Source: Cohnella sp. SGD-V74 (GTDB taxonomy: Bacteria > Bacillota > Bacilli > Paenibacillales > Paenibacillaceae). Taken from it: a stretch of DNA of 64,000 bases. Below are positions 1 through 8,325 of the stretch, in pieces. The stretch lies in contig NZ_PVYW01000008.1 of NCBI RefSeq assembly GCF_003001675.1, positions 1 to 64,000 of the forward strand, written 5' to 3'. Under the pieces are notes generated by a model. That model ran no database searches and had not been told where the DNA came from. It saw nothing but the letters and a program-made list of their open reading frames with translations. The position numbers were made by a program, and so were the translations under genes. The stretch's first letter is position 1; each line of letters begins with the position of its first letter.

Positions 1-10
1 GGGCTTATCC
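1..10 (+). rRNA. 23S rRNA, extreme 3' end (partial)
   Basis: The first ten bases, GGGCTTATCC, match the end expected of a Paenibacillaceae 23S rRNA, and a 5S rRNA follows about 100 bp later in the usual rRNA operon order. The rest of the 23S gene lies outside the window. Bases 11-109 are the 23S-5S spacer and contain a small hairpin (CAAGGC...GCCTTG near 80-96). The call rests on ten bases plus context. Confidence 0.5.
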
Positions 11-109
11 TAACGAATGACACGACAAAGCAAGACACTTCACCTTCTTCTTCGCTCCACTTGGTTCGCATCCAGTTTTCAAGGCGTAAGCCTTGTTACA
101 AATGATCTG

Positions 110-228
110 GTCTGGTGATGACGGCGGAGGGGTTCCACGCGTACCCATCCCGAACACGACCGTTAAGCCCTCCAGCGCCGATGGTACTTGGACCGCAGGG
201 TCCTGGGAGAGTAGGACGTCGCCAGGCC
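110..228 (+). rRNA. rrf: 5S ribosomal RNA
   Basis: The segment has the conserved 5S core: CCCATCCCGAACACG, then GTTAAG, then CAGCGCCGATGGTA, then GAGAGTAGGACG. The 5' TCTGGTGATGACGGCGG pairs with the 3' GTCGCCAGG to form helix I. Length is about 118 nt, normal for Bacillales. It is the last gene of an rRNA operon whose 16S and 23S lie upstream of the window. End points are good to a few bases. Confidence 0.95.
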
Positions 229-283
229 GGATACATGCCCGAGCAGTCGATGAAGTCGACGACCAGGGCCGGAGTAAACAGAG

Positions 284-309
284 AAGCACCCTTAGCCGGG
301 TGCTTTTTT
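284..309 (+). terminator. rRNA operon terminator
   Basis: An 8-bp stem AAGCACCC/GGGTGCTT with a 6-nt loop is followed by a run of T. It lies 55 bp after the 5S rRNA and is the obvious intrinsic terminator of the rRNA operon. Confidence 0.85.
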
Positions 310-348
310 GCGTTATTCGGAGGATTGAGCGTCAGCGGGGTAGCGGCA

Positions 349-521
349 TAACGGCCTGCCAGACCGTTAACAGCAGCGAAAGTGCTGGAATCTCCGGGTT
401 AACGGCCTGTCGGACCGCTAAACGGAGAAATTCGCGCAAAAGACGCAATTAACGGTCCACCAGACCGTTAACAAACTAGATTCGCAAGAGGAATGCAGCT
501 AACGGCCTGCCAGACCGCTAA
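349..521. repeat. Intergenic repeat array 1, four 22-nt inverted-repeat units at 50-51 bp spacing
   Basis: Four copies start at 349, 400, 450 and 500. Each begins TAACGG and ends CCGTTA or CCGCTA around a 9-nt centre (mostly CCTGCCAGA), so each could form a small hairpin. The ~28-nt segments between them are diverged relatives of each other (an ATTCGC-like core recurs) rather than unique spacers. There is no gene here. The same ~51-bp period, with different sequence, recurs in three other gaps of this window. Confidence 0.75.
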
Positions 522-667
522 ATGGAGAATCGCATACGAACGCCAGAAGAGAACGTTATACTTTGTATCTATCTTTTATACTAATTCCCTGAATTAGGGG
601 GAAGCACCTGGATTAATGAATCATTTGTTATATAGTGGAAGTAACTTGGCACAGAGGGGGGAGTGGT

Positions 668-2038
668 GTGCGCAAAGAAATGTTGGCGATGTTGGCGGCG
701 GCGACGCTGGTAACGGGAGTCGCAGGATGCAAGGGCGGAGAAAAAGAAAAAAGGTTGGACCCGCTAGATAAAGAAGAGAAAGTGTCTATGAAAGTCATGT
801 TTTGGGACAATTCGCTGTTTTACAGGCAGTACGGAAATTTCTTCGCAACGGAGTTTCCGAATGTAGATATTGAAGTTCTTGACATGCAACAGCTGTATTC
901 CGATCCGAATGTAACGGCGGATGAGGGCTTGGACAAGTTCATCGAGGCGAACAAGCCGGACGTTCTGTTGCTGAGCGAAGCTCAATACGCGAAGTATGCC
1001 AAGGACGGCAAGCTGCTGGAATTGGATCCGATTATAGAAAAGGACGATTTTTCAATGGACGGCATCCATCCGGCAATGCCGAGCCTGCTGAGGGAACTGG
1101 GGGACGGCAAGCTGTACGGGCTCAGCCCCGAGATCGAAAGCGCCGGCTTATTTTACAATTCAGAGCTGTTCGAGAAATATGGCATCGAGACGCCTCGCGA
1201 TTCGATGAGCTGGGACGAAGTGTTCGAGCTTGCGAAGAGATTCCCGGTGGACGGAGAGAGCGACAAAAGAGTTTACGGTCTTTCGCTGGGAAGCGAAATG
1301 ACGGTTGGCAATTTCATTCGCACGGTCGGTCAGGCGCAAGGATTGCAATCGGTGAATGCGGATGGAAGCCGGGTGAGCTTTGACACGGCTTCGTGGAAGA
1401 AGGTCGCGGAGTCGGTCATTGATCTGATTCGTTCTGGAGCTTATCATGTCCCTGTGGAAGACGAAGCGGGCAACTTTTTAATGGAGGATATCTACCGAAG
1501 AGATGTATTTCTCCTCGGCGGCGCGGCGATGCGATTTGGCAAAAACAGAACAGTCATGAAGCTTCGACAGGCTGTGGAAGATCTGAAGTGGGAGCCGATC
1601 GAGTGGGGAGTCGTGACGGCTCCGGTCGATCCGAACAATCGCAACCAGAACCGTTATTTCGAACTGGGCGTTCAGATTTATGCAATAAGTACGGAGTCAT
1701 CGAACGTACGTGCGGCGTGGGAATTCATTAAATACATCAACGGCGAGAAGTATGCGCAGCTCAACCATCGTTCGGTTTTCGGAGGACTTAAAACGTGGAC
1801 GGACTATGAGGAGGAGCAGGATGGGCGGAGTATGGAACCGTTCCTAAAGCTTGATCCGGCGATGAATGCCGGCAGCGAGCAGCTAAAGGCGCCTCCACGA
1901 TTTCTTGATCGTTTTTCCGAGATCATCACCTCGGAAGTCGATACAGTTTTATCCGGAGAACAAACATTAGACGAAGCGATGAGGAAAATCCAGGAGATAG
2001 GGCAGGAAGAGCTGAAAGAAAATAACGCATCCGACTGA
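668..2038 (+). CDS. Extracellular solute-binding lipoprotein, family 1 (paralog 1 of 3)
   Basis: Predicted 456-aa sugar-binding lipoprotein of the ABC family-1 type (MalE/YcjN-like), which would hold a carbohydrate outside the membrane for an ABC importer. GTG at 668 is preferred because GAGGGGGGAG sits just upstream and translation gives a classic lipoprotein signal ending VAGC (lipobox Cys about residue 20). An in-frame ATG lies at 635 without a good RBS. The fold is suggested by the motif YGNFFATEFPN, then LYGLSPE, RDSMSWDEVFELAKRFP and a C-terminal AAWEFIKYINGEKYA. It shares this whole architecture with the genes at 2095 and 4496. No permease or ATPase gene is nearby, so the transporter partner is unknown. 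The substrate cannot be read from sequence. Confidence 0.88.
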   Translation: MRKEMLAMLAAATLVTGVAGCKGGEKEKRLDPLDKEEKVSMKVMFWDNSLFYRQYGNFFATEFPNVDIEVLDMQQLYSDPNVTADEGLDKFIEANKPDVLLLSEAQYAKYAKDGKLLELDPIIEKDDFSMDGIHPAMPSLLRELGDGKLYGLSPEIESAGLFYNSELFEKYGIETPRDSMSWDEVFELAKRFPVDGESDKRVYGLSLGSEMTVGNFIRTVGQAQGLQSVNADGSRVSFDTASWKKVAESVIDLIRSGAYHVPVEDEAGNFLMEDIYRRDVFLLGGAAMRFGKNRTVMKLRQAVEDLKWEPIEWGVVTAPVDPNNRNQNRYFELGVQIYAISTESSNVRAAWEFIKYINGEKYAQLNHRSVFGGLKTWTDYEEEQDGRSMEPFLKLDPAMNAGSEQLKAPPRFLDRFSEIITSEVDTVLSGEQTLDEAMRKIQEIGQEELKENNASD

Positions 2039-2094
2039 ATGAATTTAGACTTCTGGCTAGAAATCGCTGGATGCAGAAAATAGGGGGAACTGTT

Positions 2095-3468
2095 TTGAAG
2101 AAGAAAATAGGTTATGGCCTCATGTCCGCAGCCTTGATGCTCGGAGCGATCGGATGCAGCGGAAACGGAGAAGGAGGCGGCGATTGGGAGCCGCTGGATA
2201 AAAACACGGAAACGAAGCTTAAAGTGATGTACTGGAGCATGGAGCAGTTTCAACGGGAATACGGAATGCTGTTTCAGAACGAATTTCCCAATGTAGAAAT
2301 CGAAGTTGTGAGCAGACAAGGAATCTTCAATGACACGTCCAAATCCAGAGAGCAAATTTTTAATGAGCTTGTGGATAAGGAGCAGCCTGATGTCCTGTTC
2401 CTGTTCGAAAACGAATATGAAAGCATGGCGAGGAACGGAAAACTGCTGGATCTCGACGTTCCGATCCAGATGAGTTCGTACGATATGGAAGGATACAACC
2501 CGGCGATCCTTTCCCTGCTCCGCAACGAGGGAGATGGCAAGCTTTACGGGCTTAGTCCTTTCTTCACGAGCGAAGCGCTTTTCTACAATATCGATCTGTT
2601 CAACAAATATAATGTCGAGCTCCCGCGGGATTCGATGACATGGGACGAAGTATTCGAGCTGGCTAAGAGGTTTCCGACAGACGGAGACGAGAAGAATAGA
2701 ATTTACGGATTCACGATAGACGGGTTCATGTCTCCTCTGTTTAGTACGCTCAAAATCGGAGCTGCGCAAAATCTGCGTGTATTTAATGCGGAAGCAACTG
2801 AAGCCCAATTGAACAGCGACGCATGGCGCAAAGTATTCGAAACCATAGTCGGGGCCATTAAATCGGGCGCATTCTATCTGCCGACGGAAGAGGAGCAAAA
2901 CAAGCAGATGAGAATGTTGGAAGACGATCGCTTCGTCATGGGCCGGTCGGCAATGACCTTCCAGTCTCCGAGCCAAGTCGGCGCGATCCTTAATGCGAAG
3001 AACTCCCTCAAGGACGTTACACCGGTCAACTGGGGGCTAGTCACCGCGCCGGTCGATCCCAACAATCGTACACAGAGCGGCTCATACAATTATAGCGCGG
3101 TTTTCGCGATCAATTCGCAATCCGGGAATGCCCAAGCGGCTTGGGAATTCATCAAGTATGCGAACTCGGCGGATTATGCCCAGATCAGGGCGAATTCCAG
3201 CAACGGTGAGTTATTCAGCCGCACGGAATTCAATCGTCCTCAGGACGAACGGGATATGGCCGCATTTTTCAAGCTTGAACCGAAGGCCGAACTGCGCAGT
3301 GAATTCAAGAACCTTCCCGACGGGTTGGACTGGATGGTAATGGAAATAATGGCCCGAGAGCTTACGGCAGCGGCAAATGACAAAAAAACGTTGGATGAGG
3401 CGATCCAGACGATACAGGAGGAAGCGCAAGCGACGCTCGTCAACATGAAAGCCAATCAGGAAAAATAA
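2095..3468 (+). CDS. Extracellular solute-binding lipoprotein, family 1 (paralog 2 of 3)
   Basis: Predicted 457-aa lipoprotein, clearly paralogous to the gene 57 bp upstream: same order of motifs (FQREYGMLFQNEFPN, LYGLSPF, RDSMTWDEVFELAKRFPTD, NWGLVTAPVDPNNR, AAWEFIKYAN). The TTG at 2095 is chosen because AGGGGG lies at the right distance and the protein then opens with a lipoprotein signal ending AIGC. The ATG at 2071 has no RBS. The short gap without a terminator suggests co-transcription with paralog 1. The ligand site probably differs, since the similarity is patchy in the middle third. The usual role is carbohydrate capture for an ABC importer, but no permease genes accompany it. Confidence 0.88.
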   Translation: MKKKIGYGLMSAALMLGAIGCSGNGEGGGDWEPLDKNTETKLKVMYWSMEQFQREYGMLFQNEFPNVEIEVVSRQGIFNDTSKSREQIFNELVDKEQPDVLFLFENEYESMARNGKLLDLDVPIQMSSYDMEGYNPAILSLLRNEGDGKLYGLSPFFTSEALFYNIDLFNKYNVELPRDSMTWDEVFELAKRFPTDGDEKNRIYGFTIDGFMSPLFSTLKIGAAQNLRVFNAEATEAQLNSDAWRKVFETIVGAIKSGAFYLPTEEEQNKQMRMLEDDRFVMGRSAMTFQSPSQVGAILNAKNSLKDVTPVNWGLVTAPVDPNNRTQSGSYNYSAVFAINSQSGNAQAAWEFIKYANSADYAQIRANSSNGELFSRTEFNRPQDERDMAAFFKLEPKAELRSEFKNLPDGLDWMVMEIMARELTAAANDKKTLDEAIQTIQEEAQATLVNMKANQEK

Positions 3469-3572
3469 ATCGCTCAGCTTTAACCAAGCTGTCCGCCGGA
3501 GAGAATGGAACTCATATTTGTTCAATAAAACCTCCATACTATCCCTGTAAAGCACAGGAGCGGAGGGAGCGT

Positions 3573-4340
3573 ATGTCCGTATTCAAAACGGCAACGCTGA
3601 TCGGAGTTTGCGTGTCGGCGGTTGTCGCTTGCGGGTACAATCAGGCGCAAGCGCAGCCGCACAAAAAGACGAGGGCATACTACGAAGAGCGGGAAGAAGT
3701 CGTATGGGAAGTGCCGATGAAGGAGAAGTTGATCGCCCTGACGTTCGACGACGGTCCCAACCCCGTCACGACTCCGAAAATTCTCGATTTGCTCGCGGCG
3801 AACGACGCCAAATCGACCTTTTTCGTAGTCGGCAAACGGATGGACCGGTATCCGGACGTCGTCAGGAGAGAAGCGAAGGAAGGTCATGAAGTCGCGAATC
3901 ATACATACAATCATCTGTATCTGAACCATCGGATCAGCCAGCAGAGGCTGGAAGATGAGCTTAGCCGGACAGAAAAGCAGATCGTGAGCCTGACCGGAAA
4001 ACACAGCCTGTGGTTCAGGCCGCCGGGAGGTTTCTTCAACGATTCTGTCGTTCGGATCGCGCGCGAGCGCGGGTATACGATGGTGTTATGGTCGTGGCAT
4101 CAGGATACGAAGGATTGGAGCTCTCCCGGAACGCGCAGAATTGTCGACAGGGTGCTGAAGAACGTCCGCAACGGCGATATCGTTTTGTTTCACGATCATG
4201 TCGAAGGATCCATGCAGACGGTTCAAGCGCTGGAGACGATTCTTCCGGAGCTGAGAAGACGCGGTTACAGGATGGTGACCGTGTCCGAGTTGATTCAACA
4301 CAAGAAGTCGAATTTGTTGTTGGGAAAACCGCATTCCTGA
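3573..4340 (+). CDS. Polysaccharide deacetylase (NodB/CE4 family), probably lipid-anchored
   Basis: 255-aa secreted CE4 esterase that removes N-acetyl groups from a surface glycan, most likely peptidoglycan or chitin-like polymer. All five CE4 motifs are present: TFDDGP at 57-62 (catalytic and metal Asp), H110-T-Y-N-H114 (metal ligands), RPPGG at 149-153, D178-TKD-W and the LFHD motif with His207. The N-terminus is a signal sequence with a possible lipobox VVAC (Cys20), so it may be membrane-anchored. The RBS GGAGGGAG precedes ATG 3573. A strong terminator follows at once. It sits between sugar-binding lipoproteins 2 and 3, but nothing ties its function to them. Confidence 0.93.
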   Translation: MSVFKTATLIGVCVSAVVACGYNQAQAQPHKKTRAYYEEREEVVWEVPMKEKLIALTFDDGPNPVTTPKILDLLAANDAKSTFFVVGKRMDRYPDVVRREAKEGHEVANHTYNHLYLNHRISQQRLEDELSRTEKQIVSLTGKHSLWFRPPGGFFNDSVVRIARERGYTMVLWSWHQDTKDWSSPGTRRIVDRVLKNVRNGDIVLFHDHVEGSMQTVQALETILPELRRRGYRMVTVSELIQHKKSNLLLGKPHS

Positions 4341-4351
4341 ACAGGAGAGAG

Positions 4352-4384
4352 AGCCTGCCCCCCATACGGCAGGTTCTTTTTTTA
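4352..4384 (+). terminator. Intrinsic terminator after polysaccharide deacetylase
   Basis: Stem GAGCCTGCC / GGCAGGTTC (one G-U pair) followed by seven T. It begins 12 bp after the deacetylase stop and separates it from the promoter of the next lipoprotein gene. Confidence 0.85.
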
Positions 4385-4408
4385 TACTCTGAATCGATTT
4401 TTTACACA

Positions 4409-4436
4409 TTGACATTAAATCTAGGAAATTTATGAA
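4409..4436 (+). promoter_or_regulatory. Candidate SigA promoter of third solute-binding lipoprotein gene
   Basis: A perfect -35 hexamer TTGACA (4409-4414) is followed after 16 bp by TATGAA (4431-4436). It lies between the deacetylase terminator and the GTG at 4496, in an A+T-rich stretch, giving a leader of about 50 nt. Read by eye only. Confidence 0.5.
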
Positions 4437-4495
4437 ATTCTCAAGGAAAGTCAGATATGATGAGGGGGAGTTCTATCTATATAGGGGGTTGTTCC

Positions 4496-5941
4496 GTGAA
4501 AAAGAACGTTATTACTTTACTGAGTCTCATTCTGGTACTCGGCTTGCTAAGCGCATGCAGCGGAGGAGGCAAGAAGGAGGGGGAACTGGCACCTCTCGGC
4601 AAAGACGAAGAAGCGAAAATCAAAGTGATGTTCTGGGATCAATCCATTTTTTTTCAAGAATACGGGAATATGTTTGCGACACAGTTTCCCAACATTGAGA
4701 TCGAAGTGGCCAATATGCAGTCGATTTATAACCAAAGCGCTGCGGAGACGATGGAGGAGCAACTGGATAAGTTTCTCGAAGCGCACAAACCCGACGTACT
4801 GATGCTTCAAACGGCAGAATACGAGAGACTCGCCCAGAACGGGACGCTGTTTGCGCTGGACTCGGTGATCGGGCAAGACCAATTCGAGACGGAAGGCATT
4901 CATCCGGCCATTCTTAAGCTGCTGCGGGAGCAAGGAGGAGGCAAGCTGTATGGCCTGTCCCCGGAGTTCTCCAGTTCTGCGCTCTATTACAATATCGATT
5001 TGTTTAATAAATACGGCGTCGAGCTGCCAAGAGATTCGATGAGCTGGGAAGAAGTGTTCGAGCTGGCTAAACGGTTTCCGACGGATGGAGATAAGGACTC
5101 GAAAATATATGGCCTCTCAATGGATACATACTTGGACCTCTCCAATCTGATTCAGACCATCGGTTCCGGCCAGGACCTCAGAATGCTGAGCGCGGACGGT
5201 TCTTCGTTCAACATTGATACGGATTCCTGGAAAAAAGTATTCGAATCTGTGATTGGCGCTGTGAAGTCTGGAGCGTTATACGTGCCTGATGCAGAAGCCA
5301 GAGCATTCAACTTCAAGACGATGGAAGAAATGTTTCAGCGCAATCTGTTCGTGATGGGCAGGTCGGCCATGGCGGTGAAAAGGAGCTACGAGGTGCAGCA
5401 GATTCTTCAGGCCAAAGAGATGCTAAAGGAAGTAACTCCAGTGAATTGGGGAATCGTAACGGTTCCGGTTGACCCAAACAATCGGAATCAGAGCAGCTAC
5501 TTCAACTTGGGCAGCATCTTCGCGGTAAGCTCCAACTCCGCGAATCCGCGTGCCGCATGGGAGTTTGTCAAGTACATTAACGGCGATTCGTTCGCCAAGC
5601 TCAAGTCCAAATCTCTCTACGGCAGCCTGCTGAGCCGTACTGAACATAATCCGGATAAGGACGGACGCAGCATGGAGCCGTTCTACATGCTGGAACCGAA
5701 GGCCAATGTGAACAACGAGTATACGAAAGCGCCGATTAACTTCTTCGGAGCGCTGAACGCTCTGGTCGAGGCGGAGGTCGACGCCGCGCTGAACGACAAG
5801 AAGACGGTGGAGGAAGCTTTAGAGGCGATTCAGGAGAAAGGAGAAGCCGAATTGCTGAAGGCAAGGAAAGCGGCTGAGGAAGCAAGTCCATCTCCGTCGG
5901 CTTCGTCCGCGAATTCCGAGTCGGAATCTTCGTCCGAATAG
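4496..5941 (+). CDS. Extracellular solute-binding lipoprotein, family 1 (paralog 3 of 3)
   Basis: 481-aa lipoprotein, third member of the local paralog set (YGNMFATQFPN, LYGLSPEF, RDSMSWEEVFELAKRFPTD, NWGIVTVPVDPNNR, AAWEFVKYINGDSF). GTG 4496 is preferred: AGGGGG precedes it and the lipoprotein signal then ends SAC-SGGG. An upstream in-frame ATG at 4457 would put charged residues before the signal. Unlike its paralogs it has its own promoter region and a C-terminal Ser/Glu/Pro-rich tail of about 20 residues that is probably disordered. Expected role: binding of a sugar or oligosaccharide for ABC import, but no transporter subunits are adjacent. Confidence 0.88.
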   Translation: MKKNVITLLSLILVLGLLSACSGGGKKEGELAPLGKDEEAKIKVMFWDQSIFFQEYGNMFATQFPNIEIEVANMQSIYNQSAAETMEEQLDKFLEAHKPDVLMLQTAEYERLAQNGTLFALDSVIGQDQFETEGIHPAILKLLREQGGGKLYGLSPEFSSSALYYNIDLFNKYGVELPRDSMSWEEVFELAKRFPTDGDKDSKIYGLSMDTYLDLSNLIQTIGSGQDLRMLSADGSSFNIDTDSWKKVFESVIGAVKSGALYVPDAEARAFNFKTMEEMFQRNLFVMGRSAMAVKRSYEVQQILQAKEMLKEVTPVNWGIVTVPVDPNNRNQSSYFNLGSIFAVSSNSANPRAAWEFVKYINGDSFAKLKSKSLYGSLLSRTEHNPDKDGRSMEPFYMLEPKANVNNEYTKAPINFFGALNALVEAEVDAALNDKKTVEEALEAIQEKGEAELLKARKAAEEASPSPSASSANSESESSSE

Positions 5942-6125
5942 CGGCAGAAGACGGCGTACGGAATCCAAGAGAAAGGCTGCTGCGCGCAATGCATATGGAC
6001 GGTTGTTTCAGGTATCCTCGGATGCTTGGAACAGCCGCTTTTTATTTTCCGAAAAGAGATTCGGGTGGTCATAACGCATGAACGCGACCGTACATATGTA
6101 AGAAGGGGAGAAAGGGGAGAGGGCG

Positions 6126-6563
6126 ATGGAATGGTGGGCGATCTGGCTCATTGCGGCCGGGCTGTTGCTGATTGCCGAGCTGCTGACGCTAACCTATTAC
6201 ATGCTGTGGCTAAGCGCGGGAGCCGTGGTTGCGGCCGTCGTATCCTTATTGGCGCCGGACGACTTTTTGCTCCAATCGTTGATCGGAGGGGGTGCCGCTC
6301 TCGCGCTAACGGGCTTGACCAAACCGCTGACGAGAAGGTTCAAGGTAGGGAAGGGCTTTCGCGACACGCATGAGGATTTGGTCGGCAAACAAGGTGTTGT
6401 GATCGCGAAGATTTCCCCGGATCGTCCCGGCATCGTCAAGGTCGGTTCCGAAACGTGGAGCGCGGCTTCCAAGGAGGAGCTCGACCTGGATGAACGGGTA
6501 ACGGTCGTTGGAAGAAGCTCCACCGTGCTCGAAGTTCAAAAAACGGGAGGTAATCCTGAATGA
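6126..6563 (+). CDS. NfeD-family membrane protein (short form)
   Basis: 145 aa: two or three hydrophobic helices in the first ~65 residues, then a C-terminal OB-fold-like NfeD domain (residues about 75-140, with G-(K/R)-QGVV and GIVKVGSETWSA). Short NfeD proteins partner with SPFH/stomatin proteins in membrane microdomains. Here the stop codon overlaps the start of just such a gene (ATGA overlap at 6560), supporting a two-gene operon. AGGGGAGAGGG precedes the ATG. Confidence 0.9.
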   Translation: MEWWAIWLIAAGLLLIAELLTLTYYMLWLSAGAVVAAVVSLLAPDDFLLQSLIGGGAALALTGLTKPLTRRFKVGKGFRDTHEDLVGKQGVVIAKISPDRPGIVKVGSETWSAASKEELDLDERVTVVGRSSTVLEVQKTGGNPE

Positions 6564-7483
6564 TGTACGTCGTATTTCTGATCGTCATCGTCATCGTATT
6601 GGTCGTCGTGCTGTCGATCAAGATCGTGCCGCAGCAGAGGGTCGGCGTGGTCGAAAGATTGGGGAAGTTCAACCGGCTGCTGACGCCCGGCGTAAATGTG
6701 CTCGTTCCGTTCATCGACAACGTTCGCGTATTCCATGATCTGAGAATCCAGCAAGCGAACGTTCCGCCGCAAACGGTCATTACCAAGGACAACGTCCAGG
6801 TGCAGATCGACACGATTATTTTCTACCAGATCGTCGCTCCGGAGCAGGCTACATATGGAATTTCCGATTATGTGTACGGAGTGCGCAACATTACGACCGC
6901 TACGCTTCGTCAAATAATAGGGAACATGGAATTGGACGAGACGTTGTCCGGCAGGGAACGAATTTCTTCGAACATTCGACTGGCGCTGGATGAAGCGACC
7001 GAGAAATGGGGCGTGCGCATCGAGCGGGTAGAAGTGCTGGACATCAAACCGCCCGGCGACATTCAGGAAGCGATGGATAAGCAGATGAAGGCGGAGCGGA
7101 ACAAACGGGCGATCGTCCTGGAGGCGGAAGCGGCCAAGCAGGATTTGATATTGCGGTCCGAAGGGGATAAGCAGAGTAAAATCTTGAAGGCGGAAGGCGA
7201 GAAAGAGGCGCGCATTCGCCAAGCGGAAGGCTTGCGTCAGGCGCAGGAGCTGGAAGCGCTGGGAGAGGCGAAGGCGATTCTGGCGGTGGCCGAGGCCGAG
7301 AAAGCGAGAATCGAGATGCTGCGGGCGGCGGGGCTCGACGAGAAAGTGCTGGCCTATCGCTCGTTCGAAGCGCTCGGGGAAATTGCCAAAGGTCCGGCGA
7401 ACAAGGTGTTCCTCCCCTCAAGCGTCGCGGAAACGCTGGGAAGCTTGGGAGCGATGAGCGACTTGTTCAAGTCCAAGGGGTAG
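6560..7483 (+). CDS. SPFH/Band 7 stomatin-like protein (QmcA-type)
   Basis: 307 aa: one N-terminal transmembrane helix (residues 1-20), an SPFH domain (about 20-180, with the family signature VPQQRVGVVERLGKFNR and RIERVEVLDIKPP), then a charged Ala/Glu/Arg-rich coiled coil (about 180-260). Stomatins of this type oligomerise on the cytoplasmic face of membrane microdomains and act with NfeD partners in membrane quality control or membrane organisation. The start codon overlaps the nfeD stop by 4 bp, so the two are translationally coupled. Closest named relatives are QmcA and slipins. It is not a flotillin by length or C-terminus. Confidence 0.92.
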   Translation: MMYVVFLIVIVIVLVVVLSIKIVPQQRVGVVERLGKFNRLLTPGVNVLVPFIDNVRVFHDLRIQQANVPPQTVITKDNVQVQIDTIIFYQIVAPEQATYGISDYVYGVRNITTATLRQIIGNMELDETLSGRERISSNIRLALDEATEKWGVRIERVEVLDIKPPGDIQEAMDKQMKAERNKRAIVLEAEAAKQDLILRSEGDKQSKILKAEGEKEARIRQAEGLRQAQELEALGEAKAILAVAEAEKARIEMLRAAGLDEKVLAYRSFEALGEIAKGPANKVFLPSSVAETLGSLGAMSDLFKSKG

Positions 7484-7493
7484 ACATGCGAAA

Positions 7494-7545
7494 GGAGCTG
7501 TCCGCAGGGTTATGTAGAGCGGGTTCCGGGACAGCTCCGTCCTTG
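7494..7545. terminator. Probable bidirectional terminator between convergent operons
   Basis: A 10-bp perfect stem GGAGCTGTCC (7494-7503) / GGACAGCTCC (7529-7538) lies in the 65-bp gap between the convergent stomatin gene and the NlpC/P60 gene. The T-runs are weak on both sides, so efficiency is uncertain. Confidence 0.5.
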
Positions 7546-7547
7546 TG

Positions 7548-8063
7548 CTAGAGCACTCTTCTCGCTGTAATGTAACGTTTGGAGTAGCTGCTCAGTTTGC
7601 TGACGATAACGCCGTTGACGCTGCCGCCGATCGTGTTATGAATGAATTGTCCGTTGCCAATGTAGATGCCGACGTGATTGACTCTGCCCGGCTTGGATAC
7701 GCTGAAGAAGACGAGATCGCCTCTTTTCAGATTGCTTTTGGACACGTAGACGCCTTGCTTGCTCTGCGCTTGGGAGCCCCACTTCAGGTTGACGCCTTGC
7801 TTGGCGAACACGTATTTCGTGAAGGAAGAGCAGTCAAACCACAATTTGGAAGGATTGTTGACTCCAAATTTGTATTTGACTTTGCCTTTAAGCTGCTGAG
7901 CTGCGGAAATGACCGCATTCGCTTTCTGGGTCGACGTCGCGCTTGCCGACACCGTGGTCGCCGCATGAGCGGACGGTTGTTCCAGCGCGCCAATGCCTGT
8001 CGCAAGGACCGCGAAGCAGGTCGCGCCGATTGCGATTTTCTTGAGCCGTTGTCCGAAGTTCAT
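7548..8063 (-). CDS. Secreted NlpC/P60 cell-wall endopeptidase
   Basis: 171-aa secreted cysteine peptidase that cuts peptide stems of peptidoglycan (gamma-D-glutamyl-diaminopimelate type). Signal peptide at residues 1-34 (Lys-rich start, hydrophobic core, AHA-A cleavage). The catalytic domain spans the rest: Cys in WFDCSSF, His in NHVGIYIG and a polar third residue in FIHNT. RGDLVFF is also typical of the family. The start at 8063 is chosen because AGGAGGAAC lies at correct spacing. An upstream in-frame start at 8111 lacks one. The protein is nearly a bare catalytic domain, with no SH3 or LysM wall-binding part. Confidence 0.92.
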   Translation of the reverse strand: MNFGQRLKKIAIGATCFAVLATGIGALEQPSAHAATTVSASATSTQKANAVISAAQQLKGKVKYKFGVNNPSKLWFDCSSFTKYVFAKQGVNLKWGSQAQSKQGVYVSKSNLKRGDLVFFSVSKPGRVNHVGIYIGNGQFIHNTIGGSVNGVIVSKLSSYSKRYITARRVL

Positions 8064-8325
8064 GTAAGTTCCTCCTGAAGTTGTTCTAGGTGACAAAATG
8101 GAGTATATCATGTTGCTTGTCCCTGTATTGAGAAATTAAGGGCATCTTAATGTTGGGAATATGTGCCGTCTGCCGTCCCCTCGTCTTCGCATTCGCAATC
8201 AGCGTTCAAATCGATCGCTTTAGCGATTGACGGTTCGAGGTTTCGTCTTCTATAATTAATAATTATCGGATAATTCTGTATATTTTAAGGGATGAAACGT
8301 TTCCATGAGGAAGGAGAGGATGCGC

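Noticed and set aside
349..521. CRISPR-like array
   Set aside because: Only four imperfect 22-nt repeats; the separators are related to each other and there are no cas genes in the window.
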